Positions 7,417-16,768 are shown, counted from the stretch's first letter. The stretch is 64,000 bases of DNA from Polyangia bacterium (GCA_030427835.1 JAUICN010000005.1:194496-258495), one strand, 5' to 3'. The notes: generated from the letters alone by a model not told the origin. A program made the numbers and translations.

Positions 7417-8751
7417 TCACAGTAGCTCGGTGGCCCGCTCCGCCAGAACACTCCGCTCGCCCTTGAGCAACGTCACATGCCCCGCGATGGACTCATGCTT
7501 AAACCGCTCCGCCACGTAGGTAAGCCCGTTGCTCGAGGCATCCACGTAGGGGTTGTCGATCTGATCCGGGTCGCCAGTCAGCACGATCTTCGTACCCTGC
7601 CCGCAGCGAGTGACAATGGTTTTCACTTCATGGGGGGTCAGGTTCTGGGCCTCGTCCACCACCAGAAACTGATTCGGAAGGGATCGACCACGTATGTACG
7701 TCAAGGGCTCCACCTGGATGGTTCCCGCTGCCACCAGCTCGGTCCAGTTGCGGCCCGTATCCCGCGGGGAGCGGCCCGTGGAAAAAATGTATTCCAGGTT
7801 GTCGTAGATGGGCTGCATCCACGGGTTGAGCTTCTCTTCCAATGTACCTGGCAGGTAACCCAGATCCTTTCCCAGGGGAAAGATGGGCCGTGAAACCCGC
7901 AGCCTGCCGTGATTGCCCTCGTCGATCACCAAACGCAAACCCGCGGCGATCGTAAGAAGCGTTTTTCCCGTGCCTGCCTTACCCACCACCGTCACCAGAT
8001 CGATGTGGGGCGAAAGCAGCAAATCCATGGCGAACCGTTGCTCCAGGTTCCGCGGTCGAATGCCCCAGGCCCCATCACGGGGGCTAATCAGCGGTACAAT
8101 GGACTTTTGACTCACATCCCAGCGGCCAAGCGCCGTGTGGTTGGGCTTTTCTTCGCTTCGAACCACAACACATGCGTTGGCGTACTCGTCCTTCAGGATC
8201 TCAAGGTTGCCACCGTCCAACTCCACGGGCTTGCGCTGCCCAAGGGCATCCACCTGATCCGAGCTGACCTGCAGCTCCAACACACCGGAGTACAGTGACG
8301 AATCCTTGGCGATCTGCCCGCCCTCGTAGGTTTCCGCCCGTAAGCCAAGGGCATCGGCACGGATACGAAGGTTCGTATCCATGGTAACAAACACCACCAT
8401 GTCATCCGGGTTGGCATCCCGGATCTCCAGGGCCACCGTCATGATGGCCCGGTCCATATCTGCGGAATCCCGTGGGCGTTGGTCCCGGGCGGACAACACC
8501 GCCACACGCAACCGCCCGCCGTTTTCCAACATCACCCCCGTCTGTAGCGAATTGCCGTTCTGCTCGCGCAACTCATCCAGGTACCGTGCAACCTGGCGCG
8601 CCGCCCGGCCACGGTCACTCATTTCACGCTTAAACTGATCCACCTCCTCGATCGCGTAGATCGGAATCACCACCTCATGTTCGTCGAACTTTTGGATGGC
8701 TTTGGGATCGTGAAGAAGAACGTTGGTATCAAGAATATAGAATCTGCCCAC
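7417..8751 (-). CDS. phoH2: PIN-domain plus PhoH-like ATPase
   Basis: Two-domain protein of 444 aa. The N-terminal PIN-type nuclease domain begins YILDTNVLLHDP (Asp8) with further acidic residues around 100 and 125. The C-terminal PhoH ATPase has Walker A VVGKAGTGKT (about 255-264) and Walker B LVVDEAQNLTPHE. PIN-PhoH proteins are RNA-related ATPase/nucleases. The start is GTG 8751, with GGAGGGG just upstream and directly before the conserved GRFYILDTN. A longer frame to 8802 is less plausible. The symbol denotes the PIN-PhoH architecture (PhoH2/YlaK type). It precedes the DUF1704 gene in the same direction and is divergent from prkA. Confidence 0.88.
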   Translation of the reverse strand: MGRFYILDTNVLLHDPKAIQKFDEHEVVIPIYAIEEVDQFKREMSDRGRAARQVARYLDELREQNGNSLQTGVMLENGGRLRVAVLSARDQRPRDSADMDRAIMTVALEIRDANPDDMVVFVTMDTNLRIRADALGLRAETYEGGQIAKDSSLYSGVLELQVSSDQVDALGQRKPVELDGGNLEILKDEYANACVVVRSEEKPNHTALGRWDVSQKSIVPLISPRDGAWGIRPRNLEQRFAMDLLLSPHIDLVTVVGKAGTGKTLLTIAAGLRLVIDEGNHGRLRVSRPIFPLGKDLGYLPGTLEEKLNPWMQPIYDNLEYIFSTGRSPRDTGRNWTELVAAGTIQVEPLTYIRGRSLPNQFLVVDEAQNLTPHEVKTIVTRCGQGTKIVLTGDPDQIDNPYVDASSNGLTYVAERFKHESIAGHVTLLKGERSVLAERATELL

Positions 8752-8927
8752 GGCCCCTCCATTGTAACAGTCCACCCCATGCCCTGGGGCACTTTTCATC
8801 ACCTGTGGGTCCCAGTTGTCACAAAATGCGGTCCTCCCTGGTCACACACACCCCAGTTGCCGTAAGCTTGAGGTAAGTACCCAAACCCATTCACCATACC
8901 GAATCACCACAGCCCACGGGAGAGCCC

Positions 8928-10988
8928 ATGTCCACAGTCAACATGGTGTCCACGATTGCCGCCCTACAGAACTACGAGGAGTACAAAGATCTCCATTGGG
9001 AGGGGAGCTTTGAGGAATATCTCGCCCTGGTTCGCGAAAAGCCGCAAATCACCCGCAACTCCTTCCAGCGGCTCTACGAAATGATCGTGAGTTACGGTGA
9101 GGAAGAGTACATCGACAACAAAAAGCGGTTGGTCCGATACCCCTTTTTCAAGGATCCCATCGACAACGGCAAGGACGGTGTATTTGGGCTCGACATTCCG
9201 CTCATGCGCCTGGTGCATGTGCTGCGCGCGGCATCCCAAGGGTACGGCCCTGAAAAGCGCATTATTCTCCTTCACGGCCCCGTGGGATCATCCAAGAGCA
9301 CCATTGCGCGCATGCTCAAAAAGGGGGTGGAACACTACTCACGCACCGCCGCCGGTTCTCTTTACACGTACAGGTGGGTGAACATGGCGGGTACGGGGCT
9401 CCTGGGGGAGCAGGACGAAATGGAATCCCCCATGAACGAGGAGCCGCTACGTCTCATTCCCTCCGAATGGCGTGACCAGGCCGTTCGCGAGTTGGCCCTG
9501 GGCAACGATCGCTACCGGGTAAAGGTGGCCGGCGACGTGAACCCCGCCTGCCGATTTATCTTCAAGGAACTACTCAAGCGCTACGAGGGGGATTGGGGCC
9601 GAGTTATCCAGCAGCACATTCGAGTCAAGCGGCTGCTGCTCAGTGAACGGGATCGGGTGGGCATTGGAACCTTCCAGCCCAAGGACGAAAAAAACCAGGA
9701 TTCCACGGAACTCACCGGAGATATCAACTACCGCAAAATCGCCGAATATGGCTCCGATTCCGATCCCCGTGCTTTCAACTTTGACGGTGAATTCAATGTG
9801 GCCAATCGCGGCATCATCGAGTTTGTGGAGGTGCTTAAGCTCGATGTGGCGTTCCTCTACGACCTGCTTGGTGCCACCCAGGAACACAAGATCAAACCCA
9901 AGAAGTTTGCCCAAACCGACATTGATGAAGTCATCATCGGGCACACCAACGAAGCCGAGTACCGCAAACTGTTGAACAACGAGTTCATGGAAGCCCTACG
10001 GGATCGAACCATCAAAATCGATATTCCGTACATCACCAAGCTTTCGTCCGAAATAAAGATTTACCAAAAAGATTTCAGCACAGAACGGCTCCGTGGAAAA
10101 CACGTGGCCCCGCACACCCTGGAAGTGGCCGCCATGTGGGCCGTGCTTACACGCCTTGAGGAGCCCAAAAAGCACGAGCTCTCGTTGTTGCAAAAAATGA
10201 AGCTCTACAACGGGAAAGTGTTGCCGGGCTTCACCCAGGACAACGTCAAGGAGCTGCGCAAGGAAACCAAGCGGGAAGGGCTTGAAGGCGTGTCTCCGCG
10301 CTACGTGCAGGACAAAATTTCAAACGCACTCGTTCGGGAGGATTCTGGGGGCTACATCAACCCATTCATGGTTCTCAATGAACTCGAAAAGGGCCTCTCT
10401 AACCATTCCCTGATCTCGGCAGACGATGAACGAAAGAAGTACCGTGAGCTCATCGGAGTGGTGAAGGCTGAATACGAAGAGTTGGTGAAGAACGAAGTGC
10501 AGCGCGCCATCAGTGCCGACGAGGACGCGATTGCCAGACTGTGCTCCAACTACGTCGATCACATTCGGGCCGTTACCCTGAAGGAAAAGGTCAGAAATCC
10601 GTACACTGGCAAGGATCAGGAACCCGACGAACGGCTGATGCGTTCCATCGAAGAGAAGATCGATATCACCGAAGCGCGTAAGGAGGATTTCCGCCGTGAG
10701 ATCATGAACTACATCGGTGCCCTTGCCATTGAAGGCAAGAAGTTCGAGTACCACACCAACGATCGGTTGCGTCGGGCCCTGGAAATGAAGCTTTTTGAGG
10801 ACCAGAAGGATTCCATCAAGCTCTCAAGCATTGTCTCCAACGTGGTGGACAAGGAAACCCAAGATAAGATCGACGTCATCAAGAGCCGCATGATCAAACA
10901 CTACGGCTACAACGAAGCATCGGCCACGGACGTACTGAACTTCGTGGCGAGCATCTTTGCCCGGGGTGACATCAAGGAAGAGGGATAG
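8928..10988 (+). CDS. prkA: PrkA family serine protein kinase (AAA-type)
   Basis: A 686-aa PrkA protein (E. coli YeaG type). It has an N-terminal AAA-like ATPase module with P-loop GPVGSSKST at residues 117-125 and a C-terminal kinase-related region. Family members act in the cytosol in stress and stationary-phase or sporulation responses. Full family length and strong conserved segments ([27 protein letters not shown]) support the call. The start ATG 8928 follows GGGAGAG. It is first in a three-gene operon with yeaH (7 bp downstream) and spoVR, an arrangement widely conserved in Proteobacteria. Confidence 0.95.
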   Translation: MSTVNMVSTIAALQNYEEYKDLHWEGSFEEYLALVREKPQITRNSFQRLYEMIVSYGEEEYIDNKKRLVRYPFFKDPIDNGKDGVFGLDIPLMRLVHVLRAASQGYGPEKRIILLHGPVGSSKSTIARMLKKGVEHYSRTAAGSLYTYRWVNMAGTGLLGEQDEMESPMNEEPLRLIPSEWRDQAVRELALGNDRYRVKVAGDVNPACRFIFKELLKRYEGDWGRVIQQHIRVKRLLLSERDRVGIGTFQPKDEKNQDSTELTGDINYRKIAEYGSDSDPRAFNFDGEFNVANRGIIEFVEVLKLDVAFLYDLLGATQEHKIKPKKFAQTDIDEVIIGHTNEAEYRKLLNNEFMEALRDRTIKIDIPYITKLSSEIKIYQKDFSTERLRGKHVAPHTLEVAAMWAVLTRLEEPKKHELSLLQKMKLYNGKVLPGFTQDNVKELRKETKREGLEGVSPRYVQDKISNALVREDSGGYINPFMVLNELEKGLSNHSLISADDERKKYRELIGVVKAEYEELVKNEVQRAISADEDAIARLCSNYVDHIRAVTLKEKVRNPYTGKDQEPDERLMRSIEEKIDITEARKEDFRREIMNYIGALAIEGKKFEYHTNDRLRRALEMKLFEDQKDSIKLSSIVSNVVDKETQDKIDVIKSRMIKHYGYNEASATDVLNFVASIFARGDIKEEG

Positions 10989-10995
10989 GCACTCC

Positions 10996-12108
10996 ATGTC
11001 CCTGCGGATCGACCAGGACCATTCCCGGTTTCGGCAGATCGTTCGTGGTCGTATTCGCAAAAACCTCAAGAAGTTCATTTCCACAGGAGAAATCATTGGT
11101 AAGCAGGGCGATGAAAAGGTCTCCATTCCCATTCCGCAGATCGACATCCCTCGATTTCGGTACTCCGACGAGCAGCAGGGCGGCGTAGGCCAGGGTGATG
11201 GTGAGCCCGGGGATGCCATGGGTGAGGGCGAGGGCCAACAGGGAGATGGCTCAGGAAAAGCGGGTGACCAGGAGGGCCAACACGCCCTTGAGGTCGACGT
11301 AGATCTCGAAGAACTGGCGGACATTCTGGGGGAAGAACTGGCCCTTCCCAACATTGAAGACAAGGGCAAGGATGCCCTTGTGGAGAAGAAGGATCGCTAC
11401 GTTGGCATTCGCCCGGTCGGCCCAAACTCCCTGCGGCATTTTAAGCGCACGTTTCGCAATGCGCTCCGCAGGCAAGTGGCGTCTGGAACCTACAATCCCG
11501 CAAACCCTGTGATCATTCCCACCCGTGAAGATATGCGTTACCGGGCCTGGCGTACCGAGGAGGAGCCCGTCACCAACGCGGTGATTCTCTACATGATGGA
11601 CGTCTCCGGATCCATGGGAGACGAACAAAAAGAAATCGTACGGATTGAAACCTTTTGGATCGATACATGGCTCAAACGCCAATACAAGGGTGTGGAAACC
11701 CGGTTCATTACTCACGATGCCGTCGCCCGGGAGGTGGACAGGGAAACCTTTTTTTCCACCAAGGAATCCGGCGGCACGATGATTTCCTCGGCCTATCGAC
11801 TCTGCGCGGAGATGATCGAAAACGACTACCCACCCTCCCAGTGGAACATCTACCCGTTTCATTTTTCGGACGGTGACAACTGGAGCGTCGACGACACCCT
11901 TTCTTGCGTCTCCCTGCTCAAAAACAAGCTCATTCCAGCGAGCAACCAGTTCTCCTACGGGCAGGTGGAGAGCCCCTACGGTTCGGGGCAGTTTCTGAAG
12001 GATCTGAAGGAGCACCTCTCCGACGTGCCCACCCTTGTCACCAGTGAAGTAACCGATCGCGATGACATTATGTCTTCCATCAAAGATTTTCTTGGGGCGG
12101 GGCGATGA
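10996..12108 (+). CDS. yeaH: YeaH/YhbH family protein (DUF444), von Willebrand A-like
   Basis: A 370-aa DUF444 protein. After an N-terminal part rich in basic residues and a Gly/Glu/Asp-rich low-complexity linker (about 58-95), the C-terminal region has the metal-ion-dependent adhesion-site signature [10 protein letters not shown] (Asp202, Ser204, Ser206), as in VWA domains. The start ATG 10996 is 7 bp after the prkA stop; an upstream extension overlapping prkA (10957) does not match the conserved [13 protein letters not shown] opening. It is translationally coupled to spoVR by a 4-nt overlap. It is known as the partner gene of prkA in stress responses; its molecular role is not settled. Confidence 0.93.
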   Translation: MSLRIDQDHSRFRQIVRGRIRKNLKKFISTGEIIGKQGDEKVSIPIPQIDIPRFRYSDEQQGGVGQGDGEPGDAMGEGEGQQGDGSGKAGDQEGQHALEVDVDLEELADILGEELALPNIEDKGKDALVEKKDRYVGIRPVGPNSLRHFKRTFRNALRRQVASGTYNPANPVIIPTREDMRYRAWRTEEEPVTNAVILYMMDVSGSMGDEQKEIVRIETFWIDTWLKRQYKGVETRFITHDAVAREVDRETFFSTKESGGTMISSAYRLCAEMIENDYPPSQWNIYPFHFSDGDNWSVDDTLSCVSLLKNKLIPASNQFSYGQVESPYGSGQFLKDLKEHLSDVPTLVTSEVTDRDDIMSSIKDFLGAGR

Positions 12109-13628
12109 AAGGCGCACGGGGCAACCGGCTACCGCCCTACCTGAGCGATGCCCAGGCCCATATTGAGGAACTTGCCCGTTCCCTCGGCCTGGATTTCTTC
12201 ACCACCATCTACGAAATGGTGGGCTACGACCAGATGACCGAGATCGCCAGCTATGGTGGCTTTCCGGTGCGCTACCCCCATTGGCGTTTTGGCATGGACT
12301 ACGAGCGCATGGCCAAGAGTACGGAGTATGGCCTTTCGAAAATCTACGAGTTGGTCATCAACAACAACCCCGCCGTGGCCTACCTGTTGGAGGGCAATAG
12401 CCTGGTCGAACAGAAGCTGGTCATGGCCCACGTGAGCGGGCACGTGGACTTCTTCAAAAACAACTTTGCGTTTCAGACCACCAATCAGGGGATCGACCCG
12501 CGTACGGGAGAATCGATCCGCAAGTGGATCGATACCATGGCCAACCACGGCGCCATCATGCGCAAGTGGATCAACCGGGTGGGGATCGAAGAAGTGGAGC
12601 AGTTCCTCGACCACTGCCTCAGCCTGGAGAACCTGATCGACCCTGAAAACGCCTACGGGATCACTGGGGCCTCCCTTGAGAATCCTGAGGGCCGCAGTTC
12701 AGAGCCAGAACTCCTAAAAGTCGACAAGGCGTACATGGCCCCGTTCATCAATCCTGAGGAGTTCGTGGACTCCCAGAGAAAAAAGGCGAAGGCAGAGAAA
12801 GAAAGGGAACGAAAGCTACCCGAGAAGCCCGAAAGGGACGTGTTGGGATTCCTGATCGAGCACGCACCGCTTGAACCCTGGGAACACGACATTCTCACCA
12901 TCGTACGCCGTGAGGCCTACTACTTCTGGCCACAGATGCAGACCAAGATCATGAACGAGGGCTGGGCGTCCTATTGGCATTCCCACATGATGACCCGGCA
13001 CCTGTGTGATGCGAGCGAGATCGTAGACTACGCGGACCGCAACGCGAGCGTGCTTTCCACCGCGGGCCGACAGCTCAACCCCTACAAGCTAGGTGTGGAG
13101 CTTTATCGCCATATTGAGGAGCGTTGGAACCGCGGTCAGTTTGGGCGGGAATGGGACGATTGCGACAACCTTGACGAACGCCAGGCCTGGAACCGGGAGC
13201 TGGGGCAGGGCCGCGAAAAGATTTTTCAGGTGCGGGGTATCTACAATGATCTTACGTTTATTGACGCTTTTTTAACGCCTGAGTTTGTCCGTGACCAGAA
13301 GCTCTTTGCCTTTGGTTACAACCCGCGCCAGGGCCGCATGGAGGTGGAGAGTCGCACCTTTGACAAGGTCAAAAAGCAGTTGTTGTTCCAGCTTACGAAC
13401 GCTGGAAATCCGTTTATTCGCGTGGTGGATTCCAACCTAAGCAATCGAGGTGAGTTGCAGTTGGTGCACGAGCACCAGGGGGTGGGCCTGGATCAAAAGT
13501 GGGCCAAGGAGGTGCTGGTAGCCCTTCACAGGCTTTGGCGGCGCCCGGTCCAGGTGGAGAGCATTGCAGACGACAAGCCCTGTGCATTGCGCTTCGACGG
13601 GCAAGAGCATACAAATCGCCCCCTCTAG
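12105..13628 (+). CDS. spoVR: SpoVR family protein
   Basis: A 507-aa SpoVR/YcgB family protein of full family length. The segment [13 protein letters not shown] (about residue 285) and the early [20 protein letters not shown] are characteristic. The family is named after a Bacillus cortex-formation gene but occurs widely in non-sporulating bacteria as the third gene after prkA and yeaH. The ATG at 12105 overlaps the yeaH stop as ATGA. Its biochemical role is unknown. The operon context points to a stationary-phase or stress function, not to sporulation. Confidence 0.93.
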   Translation: MKGARGNRLPPYLSDAQAHIEELARSLGLDFFTTIYEMVGYDQMTEIASYGGFPVRYPHWRFGMDYERMAKSTEYGLSKIYELVINNNPAVAYLLEGNSLVEQKLVMAHVSGHVDFFKNNFAFQTTNQGIDPRTGESIRKWIDTMANHGAIMRKWINRVGIEEVEQFLDHCLSLENLIDPENAYGITGASLENPEGRSSEPELLKVDKAYMAPFINPEEFVDSQRKKAKAEKERERKLPEKPERDVLGFLIEHAPLEPWEHDILTIVRREAYYFWPQMQTKIMNEGWASYWHSHMMTRHLCDASEIVDYADRNASVLSTAGRQLNPYKLGVELYRHIEERWNRGQFGREWDDCDNLDERQAWNRELGQGREKIFQVRGIYNDLTFIDAFLTPEFVRDQKLFAFGYNPRQGRMEVESRTFDKVKKQLLFQLTNAGNPFIRVVDSNLSNRGELQLVHEHQGVGLDQKWAKEVLVALHRLWRRPVQVESIADDKPCALRFDGQEHTNRPL

Positions 13629-13640
13629 ATCCTATTGCTG

Positions 13641-13685
13641 GGAAGACAGTTGCCGGGAACACAGTTGCCGGGAAGATAGTTGGGC
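13641..13685 (+). repeat. Three-unit 15-bp tandem repeat
   Basis: Units GGAAGACAGTTGCCG (13641), GGAACACAGTTGCCG (13656) and GGAAGATAGTTGGGC (13671) follow one another, with a degenerate partial unit just before. They sit between the spoVR stop and the start of the HELAH protein. They do not form a hairpin with a T-tract and are best read as a short slippage-type repeat. Confidence 0.75.
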
Positions 13686-13697
13686 CCAGGTGCGTAT

Positions 13698-14597
13698 ATG
13701 CATCCATACCTCAAACCCGCTCGTCACGAGGGTTCGATTCCAAGAATTCTGGCCCATTTTACTATTTCGGCACAGCTGTTGTTCAGTTGCACGGAAGGCA
13801 AGCCCCACTCACAACCCATGCAGAGCCACACCCCGCATATGGCCAAGGCACCACCAGAACCAAACGGCGTTCAAACGCCAGATTCGGACTACGCGACGGA
13901 AACCGATGTGCGTCCGTTTCTGGATGCGTTGATTCATCGTCAGTATCCACGTCTGAGAGGCTATTGGTCGAACGGCCGCATTCATGTGGAAACCTTTTCC
14001 GAGTACCCGCGGTTGTTTGCGGCTCGACCAAGTGTGGTCAACAGCGTTCGGTCGGCAAAAGTGCACTACACGGTGTACTACGACCCGAGGAACTTTCAGT
14101 GGATGAACGGGCACCCTCCCATGTCCAAGAAAGCCCTGTGGGGTGTTCTCGCCCATGAATTGGCCCATATCCAAGAATACGTGGGGCAACCCATTTCTTC
14201 GTTGGTGCGTGCTGGCAAAGCTTATGTACGCAACGGACATTCCTTGGCCCGGTACGAGCGTTCCACAGACGTTCGAGCGCTTGTGCATGCCCATCGCTAC
14301 CGAACGCACAATGCCCTTGTGCATGAAAACGTTGCCGAAGGGTTAGTCGCGTTTCGGCACTGGGTAGACGCCCCCGAACGCAACCAAAACAAAAGGGGAA
14401 AGACCCACGAGAAAAAGCGCCAGCTTCGTCGGGAACGTTACCTATTTCAAGAAGAGATAACCGTCATTGACCGTTTGATCCAGGGATACCCAGAACTGTG
14501 GAAGCGGCTCATCGGAGACCCACCCATGAATCTCAAGGAAGCCCAAGCGTTGGCGCAACGCGCCAAGCAACGCGATGAGAGCCCTACGACTGAATAG
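13698..14597 (+). CDS. Putative lipoprotein with HELAH zinc-peptidase motif
   Basis: A protein of about 299 aa. From ATG 13698 the N-terminus has basic residues, a hydrophobic segment and LLFSC (Cys31), a plausible lipobox; a TTG at 13680 is an alternative start. LAHELAHIQEY at about 152-162 is an HExxH zinc motif (His153-Glu154-His157). An ENVAEGL segment downstream might provide the third, glutamate ligand, as in gluzincin-like enzymes; this is inference. The C-terminus is rich in Lys, Arg, Glu and Gln. The last 14 nt overlap the end of the convergent RiPP precursor gene. A role in processing that peptide cannot be excluded, but the opposite orientation argues against an operon. Confidence 0.6.
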   Translation: MHPYLKPARHEGSIPRILAHFTISAQLLFSCTEGKPHSQPMQSHTPHMAKAPPEPNGVQTPDSDYATETDVRPFLDALIHRQYPRLRGYWSNGRIHVETFSEYPRLFAARPSVVNSVRSAKVHYTVYYDPRNFQWMNGHPPMSKKALWGVLAHELAHIQEYVGQPISSLVRAGKAYVRNGHSLARYERSTDVRALVHAHRYRTHNALVHENVAEGLVAFRHWVDAPERNQNKRGKTHEKKRQLRRERYLFQEEITVIDRLIQGYPELWKRLIGDPPMNLKEAQALAQRAKQRDESPTTE

Positions 14598-14787
14598 GCC
14601 CAGTGGCACAGGCGGGCTCGCCGTAGCCCTTGGCCCCGGGATCGGTACAGGTGGTGGCCACAGCCTCAAGGGGCTCGATGGTGAGAATTGCCGGAGCGAC
14701 GTAGGCCTTTTTTGTGCCCCCTGTGGAGGCTAGGGCGCCTTCTTTCCCATTGGAAGCCATGGTCTCTGTGTTGTTCCGTTCAGTCAT
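14584..14787 (-). CDS. Probable RiPP precursor peptide with YxxP leader motif
   Basis: A 67-aa peptide downstream of a radical SAM enzyme and a PqqD-like protein on the same strand. The start ATG 14787 has GGGAGG and AGAGG upstream. Residues 1-25 are hydrophilic and Gly/Thr/Asn-rich with a GG pair at 23-24. Then comes KKAYVAPAIL (26-35), a YxxP motif (Tyr29, Pro32) of the kind that PqqD-like recognition elements bind in lasso and related precursors, then EPLEAVATTC. The C-terminal part (about 46-67) has Cys47, Cys60, Asp, Gly, Pro and Tyr residues and ends GPIQS, and is the likely core. The modification is not predictable from sequence alone. Classification as a RiPP precursor is inference from motif, size and context. 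Confidence 0.72.
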   Translation of the reverse strand: MTERNNTETMASNGKEGALASTGGTKKAYVAPAILTIEPLEAVATTCTDPGAKGYGEPACATGPIQS

Positions 14788-14933
14788 CTCGCCTCTGCCT
14801 CCCAGGTTGTCCAGCGCAGTGTATCCCCTGCTGTGTCACATCTGTCGTATACCCCGTAGTAGGGCCCTAAACCAACTCTCAAACGCACTGTGCTCATATT
14901 ATTCGGTTTTTCCGTATCCAGGTACATGGCGCT

Positions 14934-16094
14934 CTACATGACCCGTAGATGGAGTTTTTCGGATGAGACATTGGGTTTGGCGCCCTTTTCACCCCGGGCT
15001 GCATCCAAACGGTGCTGCGCCGCTGGGTAGATTTGTGTGGCTTTTCCCGAATGCAAATAGGCCGCTCCCGCACAAAATTTCAATGCTCCACCGTGCTCTC
15101 CAAAGCCCGCGAGCCACTTTTTAACCTCTTGAGTCTGGGATCGAACCCCTTGCAGGGCCTCCGAATAGTCCCAGATGCCCGAAAGTGAACTCTCGTGCAG
15201 GTTTCCCACGGGAAGCCGCCATTGCACACAGGGAAATACATTCCCCAACGGGTCCACCGCAATCGAAGAGGACCCCGCTCCACAGGCCTTGGTGACCTTG
15301 GTACCTTTTTGGTTTTGCGGGTCTCCGTTCTGTTGGGCCACGTTCTGTTGGGTCTGGGGGACCTCTACAGCAACCCCCTGCTTACCGGGTTCCTCCACAA
15401 CAGGAGAACTTTTTTCCCGCTCTGCCTTCAGCGCTCGGTAGCGAGCAAGCCCCTCTGCCGAAGCACTCAATCGCATGGGCGACAAATCGCCGTCATCCTT
15501 CGGGCTTACATCGTCGCTGACCGTGAGCGGCAATCCCAGTCCATCGCAGATCGCGTACATGGCGGGCACTTCGTTTTCGTTCCACCGTGTGAGTACCGTG
15601 TTCACACGGATGCGTAACCCCAGCCCCTGAACCGCGCCGAGGTTTTCCAGCAGTCGAGCAAAGCTTCCCTGACGGCGGGTCAGCCGATCATGGGTTTCTG
15701 CACGGGCGCCATGCAAGCTCACCTCAATCACAAACGGGTCCACCTCCTCCTGCAACCGTTCGGCAAGCTTTCGGGTCAGCATGTGTCCATTGGTTTTGAT
15801 GCGAGTTACAAAACCGAGCCTTTTGGCCGCACCACCAATCTCAAAGAAATCAGGGTGCATCAAAGGTTCTCCGCCCGAGAGAATGAGGTTAAATACACCC
15901 CTTTTTGACAAATCTTCCAGCAGATCTAGCCACTGTGGCGTGCTCAAGGGCTTCCCCTTAAGCGACAAATCGTTGTAACAAAAATCGCAGTTCCAATTGC
16001 AGTCGTAAGTCAGCTCAAGAAGGGCCGAGATCAACCGGTTCTCCTCCCAGGATCGATGGATCACATTGGCGAAGGTCAACGGTTCACCCCGCAT
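14934..16094 (-). CDS. Radical SAM/SPASM peptide-modifying enzyme
   Basis: A 386-aa radical SAM protein. TYDCNWNCDFCYNDL carries the CxxxCxxC cluster ligands (Cys32, Cys36, Cys39), followed by LSGGEPLMH, the GGE SAM-binding motif. After a low-complexity Gln/Asn-rich linker (about 245-275) comes a Cys-containing C-terminal region (ACGAG, DPLGNVFPC, FCAGAAYLHSGK) typical of a SPASM domain that binds auxiliary Fe-S clusters in peptide-maturing enzymes. The start ATG 16094 overlaps the pqqD-like gene by 11 nt, indicating coupling. The adjacent precursor suggests that it installs a cross-link or similar change on the 67-aa peptide. An alternative start at 16133 would overlap more. Confidence 0.88.
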   Translation of the reverse strand: MRGEPLTFANVIHRSWEENRLISALLELTYDCNWNCDFCYNDLSLKGKPLSTPQWLDLLEDLSKRGVFNLILSGGEPLMHPDFFEIGGAAKRLGFVTRIKTNGHMLTRKLAERLQEEVDPFVIEVSLHGARAETHDRLTRRQGSFARLLENLGAVQGLGLRIRVNTVLTRWNENEVPAMYAICDGLGLPLTVSDDVSPKDDGDLSPMRLSASAEGLARYRALKAEREKSSPVVEEPGKQGVAVEVPQTQQNVAQQNGDPQNQKGTKVTKACGAGSSSIAVDPLGNVFPCVQWRLPVGNLHESSLSGIWDYSEALQGVRSQTQEVKKWLAGFGEHGGALKFCAGAAYLHSGKATQIYPAAQHRLDAARGEKGAKPNVSSEKLHLRVM

Positions 16095-16443
16095 TCCCGT
16101 TGAACCGTGACCCGGGCACCACATCCACCGCACCCACGTCTACCAGGGACCTCAGATAACGGGTCGTATCTGCCTGCAACACATCCAGATCGGCGTCGTA
16201 TTCATCGGCCAGGCGGGTCGCTATTTCGTCTCCGGTGGTGGGTTGCCGTGTCATCTCCAGCACCCGGGCGCCCAGCTCGTTCACCACCAATACCTCAAGT
16301 CGCCCCTGCAAAATGGCCACCCCCTCGTCCCCAAGGTTGCGAAACCGCGTTTTCTCCCCCATCTGAACCTGCACGTGGGGTGCCACCGGCCGCAGGGTTT
16401 CTCCCCTAACAAACGACACGTTTTGATTCCCTGATTCCGCCAT
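16084..16443 (-). CDS. PqqD-like RiPP recognition element protein
   Basis: A 119-aa protein of the PqqD family. ATG 16443 is preceded by GGGGAGGA at good spacing. The core reads GEKTRFRNLGDEGVAIL, EVLVVNELGARVLEM, then EIATRLADEYDAD and LRSLVDVGAVDVV, the usual order of a small winged-helix PqqD domain (beta hairpin, then helices). Such proteins bind leader peptides and present them to a radical SAM partner. The gene is translationally coupled to that enzyme. A pyrroloquinoline quinone role is unlikely since no other pqq gene is nearby and the precursor is not PqqA-like. Confidence 0.82.
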   Translation of the reverse strand: MAESGNQNVSFVRGETLRPVAPHVQVQMGEKTRFRNLGDEGVAILQGRLEVLVVNELGARVLEMTRQPTTGDEIATRLADEYDADLDVLQADTTRYLRSLVDVGAVDVVPGSRFNGNAG

Positions 16444-16480
16444 TGCAATCCTCCCCATGCCTACACCTGGCACGATTCAA

Positions 16481-16747
16481 CTACCGTGAAAAGTAGGTTG
16501 CCCCAACCACCCGTCCATTCACACCCAGGCGGTCGCTCCTGGAAAGCCCGATCCCCTCTGTCCAAAAAGGACACACCTCACCCAACCCCGCTAGCCCCCC
16601 CCACCAGCCCCCCCCAGGGCCAGGCCCTGGAATCATCGACGACACCAGAGTGGGTCCCTCGAGGAAACCAGCCCCCCCAGGGCCAGGCCCTGGAATCATC
16701 GACGACACTGAAGTGTGTCCCTCAAAGAAGGTAAACCATGTTCCCAT
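16481..16747 (-). CDS. Doubtful small reading frame with two 21-residue repeats
   Basis: An 88-codon frame ending 37 bp before the PqqD-like gene on the same strand. It contains the segment SSMIPGPGPGG twice, 21 residues apart, because the underlying DNA is duplicated with a 63-bp spacing. There is no Shine-Dalgarno sequence before ATG 16747, and the differences between the repeats are not biased to synonymous sites. It may be non-coding regulatory DNA that happens to be open. It is listed because repeat-bearing small proteins next to RiPP genes can be precursors. Confidence 0.18.
   Translation of the reverse strand: MGTWFTFFEGHTSVSSMIPGPGPGGAGFLEGPTLVSSMIPGPGPGGGWWGGLAGLGEVCPFWTEGIGLSRSDRLGVNGRVVGATYFSR
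16603..16730. repeat. Two-copy direct repeat carrying 17-bp palindromes upstream of the RiPP genes
   Basis: Units at about 16603-16666 and 16667-16730 share AGGGCCAGGCCCTGGAATC and the following ATCGACGACAC. Each contains the odd-centred palindrome CCAGGGCCAGGCCCTGG (16614-16630 and 16677-16693), whose centres are 63 bp apart, about six helical turns. Both lie upstream of the PqqD-like start in a 325-bp gap (16444-16768) without another convincing gene. No T-tract follows. A pair of operator sites for a dimeric regulator is the simplest functional reading. Confidence 0.7.
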
Positions 16748-16768
16748 GGGTTGGTCCCGGGTAGCGGG

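Noticed and set aside
13499-14158. A second gene across the end of spoVR and the start of the HELAH gene
   Set aside because: It overlaps both in another frame, includes the 15-bp repeats and has no domain. The spoVR and HELAH frames are clearly better supported.
14584-16443. A PQQ biosynthesis locus
   Set aside because: The PqqD-like and radical SAM genes alone do not make PQQ. There are no pqqB, C or E neighbours, and the peptide lacks the Glu-Tyr arrangement of PqqA.
16603-16730. A small CRISPR array
   Set aside because: There are only two units, about 64 bp each and continuous without unique spacers, and no cas genes are present.
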